Origin: Streptomyces sp. CB02980
GTDB lineage: Bacteria; Actinomycetota; Actinomycetes; Streptomycetales; Streptomycetaceae
NCBI RefSeq assembly: GCF_014451325.2
Contig: NZ_JACSCH020000017.1
Span: forward strand, 62,001 to 126,000
Length of the DNA stretch: 64,000 nucleotides
Direction: 5' to 3'
In this document: in pieces, positions 51,594-59,559 of the stretch
Layout of the letters: every line of letters begins with the position of its first letter
Numbering within the stretch: the first letter of the stretch is position 1
The notes under the pieces: generated by a model
The model's database searches: none
Seen by the model: the letters and a program-made list of their open reading frames with translations, nothing else
Told to the model about the DNA's origin: nothing
Program-made: the position numbers and the translations under genes

Positions 51594-52211
51594 TCAGCGA
51601 GCCGGCTCCGGGAGGTGCGGCAGGGTGCCCCAGGGGTGCGCGCCCGTGCCGGGGACGGCACAGTGCACCGGGGTGACCGGGCGGACGCCGGGCGGAGCCG
51701 CGTACACGAGGTGGCAGTAGTGGGCGGCGACCGGCAGGTCGAGCGTCCGGTACGTGTCCCAGGGGCCCTCGAAGGTGACGAGGAGGTCGGCGAACTCCTC
51801 GTAGCCCGGGTCCGGATGGGCGCCGTGGTTGAGCACCAGGGTCGCCGCCCCGGCGGACCGGGCCGCGACCGCGACCCGGCGGTAGTGGGCGAGGGCGCCG
51901 GGCGCGGTGGACACCTGGTCGAGGAAGGCGCCGTCGGTGCCGTACCAGTCGCGGTGGCGGAGCAGGTCGGTGACGACCTCGGCGTGCGGGCGGCGACCGT
52001 AGGCGGTGTCCACGTAGCCGAGGAGCCGTACCCCGGCCCCCCGCAGCCGGTCGGCGGCCTCCGCGAACGCCGCGTCGGGGGCCTCGCCCGCGCCGCTCGC
52101 CGGGTTGACGACGACGCCGTACAGGGACGGCGCCGCGTCGACGAGGGCCGACCAGGCCTCGGGCCGGTCGGCCGGGTGCTCGTAGAACGGCACCAGGAGG
52201 AAACGATTCAC
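51594..52211 (-). CDS. Sph3-like (spherulin-4, GH135-type) glycosidase
   Basis: Protein of 205 aa matching spherulation-specific family 4: a TIM-barrel-like chain with VVVNPASGAG (Asn36), LLGYVDTAYG (Asp68), DGAFLDQVS (Asp98), LVLNHGAHPDPGY (Asn128) and VTFEGPWD (Glu148). These align with the acidic groove of fungal Sph3, which cleaves galactosaminogalactan. No signal peptide: it starts MNRFLLVPFYEHP, so it may act in the cytoplasm or leave by another route. GTG at 52211, 12 bp after the membrane-protein stop: last gene of the four-gene polysaccharide operon. Activity inferred. Confidence 0.8.
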   Translation of the reverse strand: MNRFLLVPFYEHPADRPEAWSALVDAAPSLYGVVVNPASGAGEAPDAAFAEAADRLRGAGVRLLGYVDTAYGRRPHAEVVTDLLRHRDWYGTDGAFLDQVSTAPGALAHYRRVAVAARSAGAATLVLNHGAHPDPGYEEFADLLVTFEGPWDTYRTLDLPVAAHYCHLVYAAPPGVRPVTPVHCAVPGTGAHPWGTLPHLPEPAR

Positions 52212-52223
52212 GGGCCGAGTCCC

Positions 52224-53759
52224 CTAGACGCGGTGGGCGGTCGGTCGTACCAGCAGGACACCGGTGAGGACGGCGAGCACGGCCGCCGCTCCCCCGGCCG
52301 CCACCGGGCCCGCCGCGGGTTCCAGCGACTGCGCCGCCGCCGCGAACAGACAGACGGCGGCCGCGCTGAGCACCGCCCCGAAGGCCTGGAGCAGCAGCCC
52401 CAGCCAGAGCACGGTCCCGATCAGGAGCAGGGTGACGAGCCGCGGCGGCGTCGGCCAGGGCGCCCCGGGCCAGGCCAGCGTCACGGCGACGGTGAGCGTG
52501 ACGAGGACGCCGAGGTAGCCGCCGAGACAGAGCACGAGGGTGCCGGTGACCGCGCGGCGGAACTCGCGCGCGGTGGCCAGGGTCCGCAGCCGGGTCAGGC
52601 TCTCGCCCCGGAAGCGGTGCAGCAGCCACTCGGCGGGCCCCATGGAGAGGGTGAGCGCGATGACGGCGCCCGCACCGCTCACCAGGGTGTCGCCGATGCC
52701 CGCGTGGAGCACGAGCAGACCGCTGCCGAGGCCGAAGAGGCCGTACGGGAGGGACCCCGCGCGCGGGGGTCCGCCGCGTCCCGCCGCGCCACGCCGGGCG
52801 CCCGGCCGGAGAACGAGCCCGGCGAAGGCGACGCTCGCGGTGAGCGCGGTGAGGAGGAGGCCGGCGCGCAGGAGGTCGGGCAGGTCCCAGCGGAAGGCGG
52901 GGACGGCTCCGGCGAGCGGCGCCAGCGCGTAGAGCAGGGCCCGTTCGCGGCCGAGGACCAGGAGCACGGTCGCGGCGGCGAGGTAGACCGACTGCCCGGC
53001 GGCGAACAGGGCCGCCGGGGTCTCGCCGGGAGCGGCCGCCGCGAGGGCGACGACCGTACCGGCGAGGGCGCCCGCCGGGGCCCCGAGGAGCAGGGCGCGG
53101 GCGGCGGCGGGCCGGTCGCCGAGGCCCAGCCAGGTGTACGCGCGGTGGGCGAGGGTCTGGTTCCAGACCCAGCCGGTGACGGCGCCGGCGAGCAGCGGAA
53201 CCGTTCCGCCCGGGAGCCCGAACCGGCCCTGCTCCCCGGCGAGCAGGGGCGCGGCGAGGACGTACGCGAGGCCGGGCAGGGCGAAGACGAGCCCGCGCAG
53301 GAGACAGCCCGCGAGCCCGGTGTGCCAGGCGCCTCCGGGCGGCGCCTCCGGGGCGGGGTGGCGGCGCTCCACGCGCGCGTAGAGGTCCTCGGCGAGCTCG
53401 AAGGAGTCGGCGCGGCCGTAGGTGAGCCGGATGTGGTCGTCGGTCATGCCGTCGGACTCGAGGACGGCGGCGATCTCGTCGGGGTGCACGGCGACGGCGA
53501 CGAGCCCCCCGAGCCGTTCGACGAGCTCGTCGAGCGGATCGTCGGCGAGTTCGCCTACGGCGGGGGCGGTCGGCCCCGCCGGGCGGGCGCCGGGGGCCAC
53601 GGACGCGTCCCCGGCGGCACCGACCGGGGGCGGCGCCCCGGCGGAGCCGTCGGTCGGCGGGGTCGTGGCGCGCCCCGCACGGTCCTGACGGCGGGGCCGC
53701 GGGATCGCGGGGAGAGCGGCCTCCGTGGTCGGGGGCTTGAGCCAGAGCGAGCCGCTCAT
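52224..53759 (-). CDS. multi-spanning membrane protein of the polysaccharide operon (PelG-like role?)
   Basis: Protein of 511 aa. The first ~130 residues are cytosolic, proline/alanine-rich then acidic (DDPLDELVERLGGLVAVAVHPDEIAAVLESDGMTDDHIRLTYGR). About 11-12 TM helices follow, with charged loops such as EWLLHRFRGESLTRLRTLATAREFRR. Its place between a PelF-like synthase and a glycosidase suggests polymer translocation, analogous to PelG, but sequence similarity to PelG is not evident to me. ATG at 53759 overlaps the PelF-like stop by 4 bp. Otherwise unknown. Confidence 0.72.
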   Translation of the reverse strand: MSGSLWLKPPTTEAALPAIPRPRRQDRAGRATTPPTDGSAGAPPPVGAAGDASVAPGARPAGPTAPAVGELADDPLDELVERLGGLVAVAVHPDEIAAVLESDGMTDDHIRLTYGRADSFELAEDLYARVERRHPAPEAPPGGAWHTGLAGCLLRGLVFALPGLAYVLAAPLLAGEQGRFGLPGGTVPLLAGAVTGWVWNQTLAHRAYTWLGLGDRPAAARALLLGAPAGALAGTVVALAAAAPGETPAALFAAGQSVYLAAATVLLVLGRERALLYALAPLAGAVPAFRWDLPDLLRAGLLLTALTASVAFAGLVLRPGARRGAAGRGGPPRAGSLPYGLFGLGSGLLVLHAGIGDTLVSGAGAVIALTLSMGPAEWLLHRFRGESLTRLRTLATAREFRRAVTGTLVLCLGGYLGVLVTLTVAVTLAWPGAPWPTPPRLVTLLLIGTVLWLGLLLQAFGAVLSAAAVCLFAAAAQSLEPAAGPVAAGGAAAVLAVLTGVLLVRPTAHRV

Positions 53760-55321
53760 GCCGGGGTGCCTCCTGGTACGAGGGCCGTGGAGGTACGGCG
53801 CGGGGCGGGGATGCTCAGGCGGAGGGGCGTGGGGGCGAAGGCCGGGGCCGGGCGCGGCGCCGGGAGTACCCGGTCGCCGGCCAGTTCGCGGTAGATCTGG
53901 CGGAATCCGTCCACCGAGCGGTGCAGGGTGAACCGGTCGATGACCCGCTGCCGGGCCCGGCGGCCGAGTTCGGCGCGGCGGGCCCCGTCGCGGAGGAGTT
54001 CGGTGACGGCGGCGGCCATGACGGCCGGTTCGCGGGGCGGGACGACGATCCCGGTGTCGCCGACGGCCTCCCGTACCCCGCCGACGTCGGTGGAGACGGT
54101 GGCGCGGCCGCAGGACATGGCCTCGATGAGGGAGAACGGGAAGCCCTCGCTGATGGAGGAGAGCATCACCACGCTGCCGGCCGCGTAGGCGCTGGGAACG
54201 TCGGAGATCCGGCCCTCGAACGCGATCCCGTCGGTGACGCCGAGTTCGGCGGCGAGCTTCTCCAGGCGGGTGAGGTAGTCCTCGTTCCCGGCGGGGACCG
54301 GGCCGAACAACCGGAGCCGCAGCGCGGGCAGTTCGGCACGGCAGATGGCGTACGCCCTGATCAGGGTTTCGAGGTCCTTGATGGGGTCGACGCGGCCGCA
54401 CCAGCTGAGCGTGGGGGTCTCGGGTTCGGGCCCGGCCTCGGGGAAGAGGGCCGGGTCGACGCCGTTGTAGACGGTGCGGATGCGGTCGGCGGGGGCGCCG
54501 CCGCGCTCCTCCCAGCGCCGGTTGTACTGGTTGCAGGGGGTGATGAGGTCGGCCTTGCGGTAGCCGAGGGTGTTGAGCTCACGGTAGAAGCCGAGCATGA
54601 GGGCCTTGACGGGCCAGCGTTGCGCCTCGGTGCGGTAGCCGAGATAGCGCTCGCGGAGGTAGATGCCGTGTTCGGTGAGCAGGAAGGGCACCCCTTCGAA
54701 GTGCTGTGCGACGAGCGCCGGAAGGGTGGCGAGGCCGCTGGAGACGGCGTGGGCGACGCCGTCGGCGGATATCCGGGCGGCCAGCGGCCGCAGGGCGTGT
54801 TCGAGCAGGTCGGTGGCGGTGAGCGCGTCGTGGACGGTGGGCCTTGCCGCGAGCGTCGGCAGATGCGGCATGGTCCAGATCCACATCAGGGAGCGCAGGG
54901 CGGCCTCGGAGCGCAGGGCGTTGGTCAGGCGACCCTGCCGGGCGAGTTCGGCGAGTCCGTACAGGCCGGCGCCGAAGTCGTAGCCCGCCTCCGGGTCGAG
55001 GAGGGCGAGGAGCAGGCTCTCGTAGGTGTCGAGGAAGCGGCGGCGCTCACGCCCCCGCAGGGGCCGGCGCGCTCCGGCGAACAGGCCGGGCGCGGTCGGC
55101 CCCTGCGGGAGTCCCCAGAGGGGGTAGGCGGTGTGCCGGGTGACGTTGGACGGCAGCTCCCAGGTGACGGGTTCGCGGCCGCTGCCGGTGAGGGCGAGGA
55201 TCTCGAAGTCGACCTCGGGCATGCCGCGGACGAGCTGGTCGCACCAGGTGCTGACGCCGCCGTGGACATGCGGGTAGGTGCCTTCGGTGAGCATGGTGAC
55301 ATGACGGCCACTGCTCGGCAT
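53756..55321 (-). CDS. pelF: PelF-like GT4 polysaccharide glycosyltransferase
   Basis: Enzyme of 521 aa. N-terminal DUF3492 region begins HVTMLTEGTYPHVHGGVSTWCDQLV, the PelF signature; LLTEHGIYLRERYLGY and LITPCNQYNRRWEERGGAP complete it. The C-terminal GT4 domain has VYNGVDPALFPE, CGRVDPIKDLETLI, and the E-x7-E motif EGFPFSLIEAMSCGR. PelF polymerises UDP-GalNAc/GlcNAc in the cytosol. ATG at 55321 with GGGGGGAACC upstream. No transmembrane helix. The C-terminal 45 residues are proline-rich. In one operon with a CE18-like deacetylase, so the product is probably a partly deacetylated galactosamine-containing polymer. Confidence 0.88.
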   Translation of the reverse strand: MPSSGRHVTMLTEGTYPHVHGGVSTWCDQLVRGMPEVDFEILALTGSGREPVTWELPSNVTRHTAYPLWGLPQGPTAPGLFAGARRPLRGRERRRFLDTYESLLLALLDPEAGYDFGAGLYGLAELARQGRLTNALRSEAALRSLMWIWTMPHLPTLAARPTVHDALTATDLLEHALRPLAARISADGVAHAVSSGLATLPALVAQHFEGVPFLLTEHGIYLRERYLGYRTEAQRWPVKALMLGFYRELNTLGYRKADLITPCNQYNRRWEERGGAPADRIRTVYNGVDPALFPEAGPEPETPTLSWCGRVDPIKDLETLIRAYAICRAELPALRLRLFGPVPAGNEDYLTRLEKLAAELGVTDGIAFEGRISDVPSAYAAGSVVMLSSISEGFPFSLIEAMSCGRATVSTDVGGVREAVGDTGIVVPPREPAVMAAAVTELLRDGARRAELGRRARQRVIDRFTLHRSVDGFRQIYRELAGDRVLPAPRPAPAFAPTPLRLSIPAPRRTSTALVPGGTPA

Positions 55322-55347
55322 GTGCGGTTCCCCCCAGAACGTGCTGG

Positions 55348-57456
55348 TCAGGCGGTCGGGAGCGTGAGTGTGACGCTGGTCTGGAGCAGTTCGGGCGCGG
55401 TCCAGGCGGAGCGGGTCCCGGCGTACGGCGTGCCGAAGACGGCGGTGCCGAGGAGGAGGCGCTTGCGGGTGCCCTCGGGGGCGGTGACGGGCACGGTGAG
55501 GCCGGCGGGGGCCTTGACGGTGACCGCGGTGCCGATGCGGTAGGCGGTGACCTTTCCGGCGGCGAGTGCCTGGTCCCAGGCGGCGCGGCGGGTCAGTTCG
55601 GTGCCGACGTCCCGCTGGGCCGGGTTCACCAGGGGCGCGCCGGGTGCGAACAGGCCCCGGTAGTCGGCGAGTACCCGGTCGAGGACGGGGTAGAGCAGAC
55701 GCTCCTCGGCGAGGTTCGACTGGTGCACGTAGTGCGGCCGGGGGTCGTTGCCGAGGACGTGGGAGAGGGCGGTGCGGGCTTCCTGCGGCACGATGTGGTC
55801 GGCGTAGCCGGTGGCCGTGGGGAGCGGGGCGGGCAGGCAGGTGGAGGCCGGGTTGGACTCGCAGATGCCGCTGCCGCCGTCGGCGCGGGAGGTGTAGATC
55901 CAGTTGTACTCGTCGGCCATCTCGGCGGCGGTGCCCACGTTGTAGTACACGTTCATGGGGTGGCGGGGCACGGTCTTCGCGGCGCCGGACGCGGTGCCGA
56001 TCGAGCGCTGCTGGGGCTCGCGGGAGTTGTCGCTGCCGGTCCACTTGACGCCGTTGTCGGCGAGGGCGCCGGCCAGGTTCGGGTTGTCGACGGGCTGCTG
56101 GGGCAGGGTCCTGAGGCCGGAGTGCTCGCCGGTGACGAGTTCGGAGCGGTCGACGGAGATGCCCTTGCGGACGGCCCAGTTGTGGTTGTCGCGGATCTGG
56201 GCGGACAGCTCGGCGCGGCTGACCCAGAGGGTGTTGCCCTTGGTGTCCTTGGCGCACTGCCAGGGGACGACGGCGTTGTCCTGGACGCAGCCGAGGAAGG
56301 GATGGGTGTACGTGTGGTTGATCCACCGGTACTGGGCGCGGTCGGCGACGAGCCGGTCGGTGAGCGGGTCGGAGCCGGCGTGCTCGGTCTTCCACTGCTC
56401 GCCCTGGCCGCCGTTGTAGACCATGTCGAGGGTGAAGCCGGAGGACTTCTGCCAGGCGGCGGCGTACTGGGCGTCGGCGACCGTCATCCGGATCGGGTTG
56501 GCGCCCTCGCCGTCGTCGCCGACGCAGTCGAAGTCGCCGGGCGTGCAGTCGAGTCCGGTGTCCCAGCGGGCGTCGGGGGCGAAGACGTCGTCGACGTGCA
56601 CGGAGAGGTAGTTGCGGCTCTGGCCGAGGTGGACGCCCTGGGTGAGCCATTCGACGATGCCGCGGGCGAGGGCCCGGAACTGCCGCTGGTACTGGTTGTA
56701 CGCGAAGGTGACGACCAGTTCGCGGCGCCCGTCGGCGGTGTACTCGCCGACGAGGCTGGCCCGGCCGCCGTCGGCTCCGGCTCCGCCGATGGGGACGTCC
56801 ACGTAGCTGGTGTAGCCGGCCCGGGGGCGGCCCGCGTAGCCGTAACTCTCGGCGATCGAGGGGTCGTTGTCCTCGAAGGTGAGCGCCCCGGCCAGGTACT
56901 GGAAGGGGCCCGCCTTCCCGGCGGGCGTGATGCCCGCGGTGGTCCCGTCGAGGACGCCGGACCAGCCGCCCTCGTTCGTGTAGTCGAGGCCGACGCCGGG
57001 GTGCGACCAGGTGTAGGCGTCGACCTGCGGGATCCCGAAGGTCCGTTCGTACGTCTGGAGGGCGGTGTGCTCGGCCGAGTCGGGGCCGAAGGCGCTCTCG
57101 TGGGGCAGGACGACGCCCTGGTACTTGGCGCGGGGGCGGCCGTCGAGCGTGTCGCTGAGGAAGGCCGTGTCGAGAACCGGCCGGTTCGGGTCGTTCAGGT
57201 CGATCCTGCGGTACGGGACGCCGGAACCCTTCAGCTCGGCGGTGATCGCCCCGACCGCGCTGCCGCCGTCGTCCACGACCAGGACGGTGAGGTCGACCCG
57301 GGGCACGGGGGCCGCGAGGGCCTGCGCGGACGGGACGACGGTGGCGAGCAGCGCGGCGGCGGCGAGGGCCGCGACGCGGGCGGTACCGGACGCGGTGCGG
57401 GCGCCGCCACGGGTGCGGAGCGCACTTCTGGGCGTACGGATTCGGCCGGAGTCCAT
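55348..57456 (-). CDS. Agd3-like (CE18-type) exported polysaccharide deacetylase
   Basis: Secreted protein of 702 aa: signal sequence ~20-50 (VAALAAAALLATVVPSAQALAAP), an N-terminal domain of ~230 residues, then a deacetylase core: metal-binding HVDDVF (287-290), NHTYTHPFLGC (His381, His385), and SDNSREPQQRS/NVYYNVGTAAEMADEYN further on. A C-terminal ~90-residue beta domain ends the chain. The order and motifs match the fungal GAG deacetylase Agd3 as I remember it. ATG at 57456. It would remove acetyl groups from extracellular GalNAc/GlcNAc polymer, making it cationic and adhesive. First gene of the minus-strand operon. Confidence 0.85.
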   Translation of the reverse strand: MDSGRIRTPRSALRTRGGARTASGTARVAALAAAALLATVVPSAQALAAPVPRVDLTVLVVDDGGSAVGAITAELKGSGVPYRRIDLNDPNRPVLDTAFLSDTLDGRPRAKYQGVVLPHESAFGPDSAEHTALQTYERTFGIPQVDAYTWSHPGVGLDYTNEGGWSGVLDGTTAGITPAGKAGPFQYLAGALTFEDNDPSIAESYGYAGRPRAGYTSYVDVPIGGAGADGGRASLVGEYTADGRRELVVTFAYNQYQRQFRALARGIVEWLTQGVHLGQSRNYLSVHVDDVFAPDARWDTGLDCTPGDFDCVGDDGEGANPIRMTVADAQYAAAWQKSSGFTLDMVYNGGQGEQWKTEHAGSDPLTDRLVADRAQYRWINHTYTHPFLGCVQDNAVVPWQCAKDTKGNTLWVSRAELSAQIRDNHNWAVRKGISVDRSELVTGEHSGLRTLPQQPVDNPNLAGALADNGVKWTGSDNSREPQQRSIGTASGAAKTVPRHPMNVYYNVGTAAEMADEYNWIYTSRADGGSGICESNPASTCLPAPLPTATGYADHIVPQEARTALSHVLGNDPRPHYVHQSNLAEERLLYPVLDRVLADYRGLFAPGAPLVNPAQRDVGTELTRRAAWDQALAAGKVTAYRIGTAVTVKAPAGLTVPVTAPEGTRKRLLLGTAVFGTPYAGTRSAWTAPELLQTSVTLTLPTA

Positions 57457-57771
57457 CAGGTGGTGTCCCCCCTCTGCAGGTCCCCGCGCACCGGGGGCCG
57501 GGGCGGCGAACCTGTGGAGATGTTGCAGATGATGCGAAGACGAGTGGGTCGTCCTTGCGTGGCTGAGGCGAGTGTGAACGAGCGCTCCGAGCCTGAACGG
57601 TAAACATGAAAGAGACACCACGGATGAGTGAATCAACGCCGCCGTGAGCGAACCGGGTGAGCGAGCGTAGGCTCGTTCTCGGCGCTCTCCGGGCCGAAAT
57701 ACGATGCGGCGGGCACGGTCGGCCCATCCCTCGACCGCCACAGAACTCAATGGAAGCGAGATTTCACCACC
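57457..57771. promoter_or_regulatory. divergent promoter region, polysaccharide operon / pepA
   Basis: 315 bp with no gene. An A/T-richer patch at 57595-57645 (AACGGTAAACATGAAAGAG) is the likely promoter zone for the minus-strand operon. A CGAGC-N4-GCTCG dyad with TAGGCT inside, near 57662-57676, may hold the pepA -10. GGAAGCGAG at 57752-57760 is the pepA ribosome site. Confidence 0.4.
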
Positions 57772-59280
57772 GTGACTGCTCTCACTCTCAGCACTGCCGG
57801 CGCGGCGACGCTCCGTGCCGACGCCCTCGTCATCGGCGTCGCGAAGTCCGGGAAGACGCTCGTCGTCGCTCCGGGCGCCGAGGCCGTCGACAAGGCCTTC
57901 GACGGTCGGCTCGCCGCCGTCCTGGAGACGCTGGGTGCCTCGGGTGCCGAGGGTGAGGCGACCAAGCTGCCCGCCCCCGCCGGCCTCAAGGCCCCCGTCG
58001 TCCTGGCCGTCGGCCTGGGCTCCACCCCCGAGGACGGCGCGTCCTTCGCCGCGGAGACCCTCCGCCGGGCCGCCGGTGTCGCCGCCCGCACCCTGACCGG
58101 CTCGAAGAAGGCCGCGTTCGCGCTGCCGATCGACGACGCCGAGGACGCCGCCGCCATCGCGGAGGGCGCCCTGCTCGGCGCGTACGCCTTCACTCAGTAC
58201 CAGGAGAACGGCAAGGACGCGAAGAAGCCGCTGGGCGAGGTCGCCCTGCTCGGCGCCAAGCCGCGCGACAAGGCCCACAAGGCCGCCGCCGAGCGCGCCC
58301 AGGCCGTCGCCGAGGAGATCAACCGCGCCCGCGACCTGATCAACATGCCGCCGAACGACCTGACCCCGGCCGCCTTCGCCGCCGCCGCCCAGGCCGCCGG
58401 CAAGGAGCACGGCCTCAAGGTCCAGGTCCTCGACGAGAAGGCGCTCGCCAAGGGCGGCTTCGGCGGCATCCTCGGTGTCGGCGTCGGCTCGGAGAACCCG
58501 CCGCGCCTGGTCCGCATCGGCTACACCCACCCGAAGGCGGAGAAGACCCTCGCCCTGGTCGGCAAGGGCATCACCTACGACTCGGGCGGCATCTCCCTGA
58601 AGCCGGCCGGCCACAACGAGACGATGAAGTGCGACATGAGCGGCGCCGCCGCCGTGTTCTCCACCGTCGTCGCCGCGGCCCGCCTCGGCCTCGAGGTCAA
58701 CGTCACGGGCTGGCTCGCCCTCGCCGAGAACATGCCGTCCGGCTCCGCCACCCGCCCGGGTGACGTGCTGCGCATGTACAGCGGCAAGACCGTCGAGGTC
58801 CTGAACACCGACGCCGAGGGCCGGCTCGTCCTGGCCGACGCGCTGACCAGGGCCTCCGAGGAGCACCCGGACGCGATCGTCGACGTGGCGACCCTGACCG
58901 GCGCGATGGTCCTGGCGCTGGGCAACCGCACCTTCGGCATCATGGCCAACGACGACGACTACCGCTCCGCGATCCACGAGATCGCGGAGGAGGTCGGCGA
59001 GGCGTCCTGGCCGATGCCGCTCCCCGCGGACCTGCGCAAGGGCATGGACTCCCCCACCGCCGACATCGCCAACATGGGTGAGCGGATGGGCGGCGGCCTG
59101 GTCGCCGGTCTCTTCCTCCAGGAGTTCGTGGGCGAGGGCATCACCTGGGCCCACCTGGACATCGCGGGCCCGGCCTTCCACGAGGGCGCCCCGTACGGCT
59201 ACACCCCCAAGGGCGGCACCGGCTCCTCGGTCCGCACCCTGGTGAAGCTGGCCGAGCGCACGGCGGCCGGCGAGCTCTGA
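57772..59280 (+). CDS. pepA: leucyl aminopeptidase (M17)
   Basis: Cytosolic two-metal aminopeptidase of 502 aa. The catalytic C-terminal domain shows VGKGITYDSGGISLKPAG, MKCDMSGAAAV and the NTDAEGRLVLADAL signature with metal-binding Asp and Glu. The N-terminal ~170 residues are the usual regulatory domain. GTG at 57772. It releases N-terminal amino acids, and PepA homologues can also bind DNA. Monocistronic with a terminator at 59300. In mycobacteria it also lies near dlaT. Confidence 0.96.
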   Translation: MTALTLSTAGAATLRADALVIGVAKSGKTLVVAPGAEAVDKAFDGRLAAVLETLGASGAEGEATKLPAPAGLKAPVVLAVGLGSTPEDGASFAAETLRRAAGVAARTLTGSKKAAFALPIDDAEDAAAIAEGALLGAYAFTQYQENGKDAKKPLGEVALLGAKPRDKAHKAAAERAQAVAEEINRARDLINMPPNDLTPAAFAAAAQAAGKEHGLKVQVLDEKALAKGGFGGILGVGVGSENPPRLVRIGYTHPKAEKTLALVGKGITYDSGGISLKPAGHNETMKCDMSGAAAVFSTVVAAARLGLEVNVTGWLALAENMPSGSATRPGDVLRMYSGKTVEVLNTDAEGRLVLADALTRASEEHPDAIVDVATLTGAMVLALGNRTFGIMANDDDYRSAIHEIAEEVGEASWPMPLPADLRKGMDSPTADIANMGERMGGGLVAGLFLQEFVGEGITWAHLDIAGPAFHEGAPYGYTPKGGTGSSVRTLVKLAERTAAGEL

Positions 59281-59299
59281 GCAGGCGCGTGACGGCGAC

Positions 59300-59324
59300 G
59301 GCCCCGGGCTGCGTGCCCGGGGCC
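59300..59324. terminator. pepA terminator
   Basis: Stem GGCCCCGGGC / GCCCGGGGCC with loop TGCGT, 20 bp after the pepA stop, followed by TTCGTCG. Confidence 0.82.
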
Positions 59325-59559
59325 TTCGTCGTCCGCCCGCGACGAAATCCGTAGGTTCGTACGCCCTGGTCCGCCCGCCGTACGGACGATCGGCCGTCTC
59401 AGAGCACGGCCCCGCGTCCCGCCATCCGTCAACAAGTGCGAAGATGGGTTCTCGGCAGGACAGGGCCCCCACCACAGGGCCGAAAATAAGCGGCCGAACA
59501 CCAGCCGCCGCCCGGTCATCGAGGACCGGCGACGAGCGCACATGCATGGAGGACGTGAC

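Noticed and set aside
55348..59547. N-terminal extension of the deacetylase frame to 59547
   Set aside because: It passes antisense through pepA; the signal peptide after ATG 57456 marks the real start.
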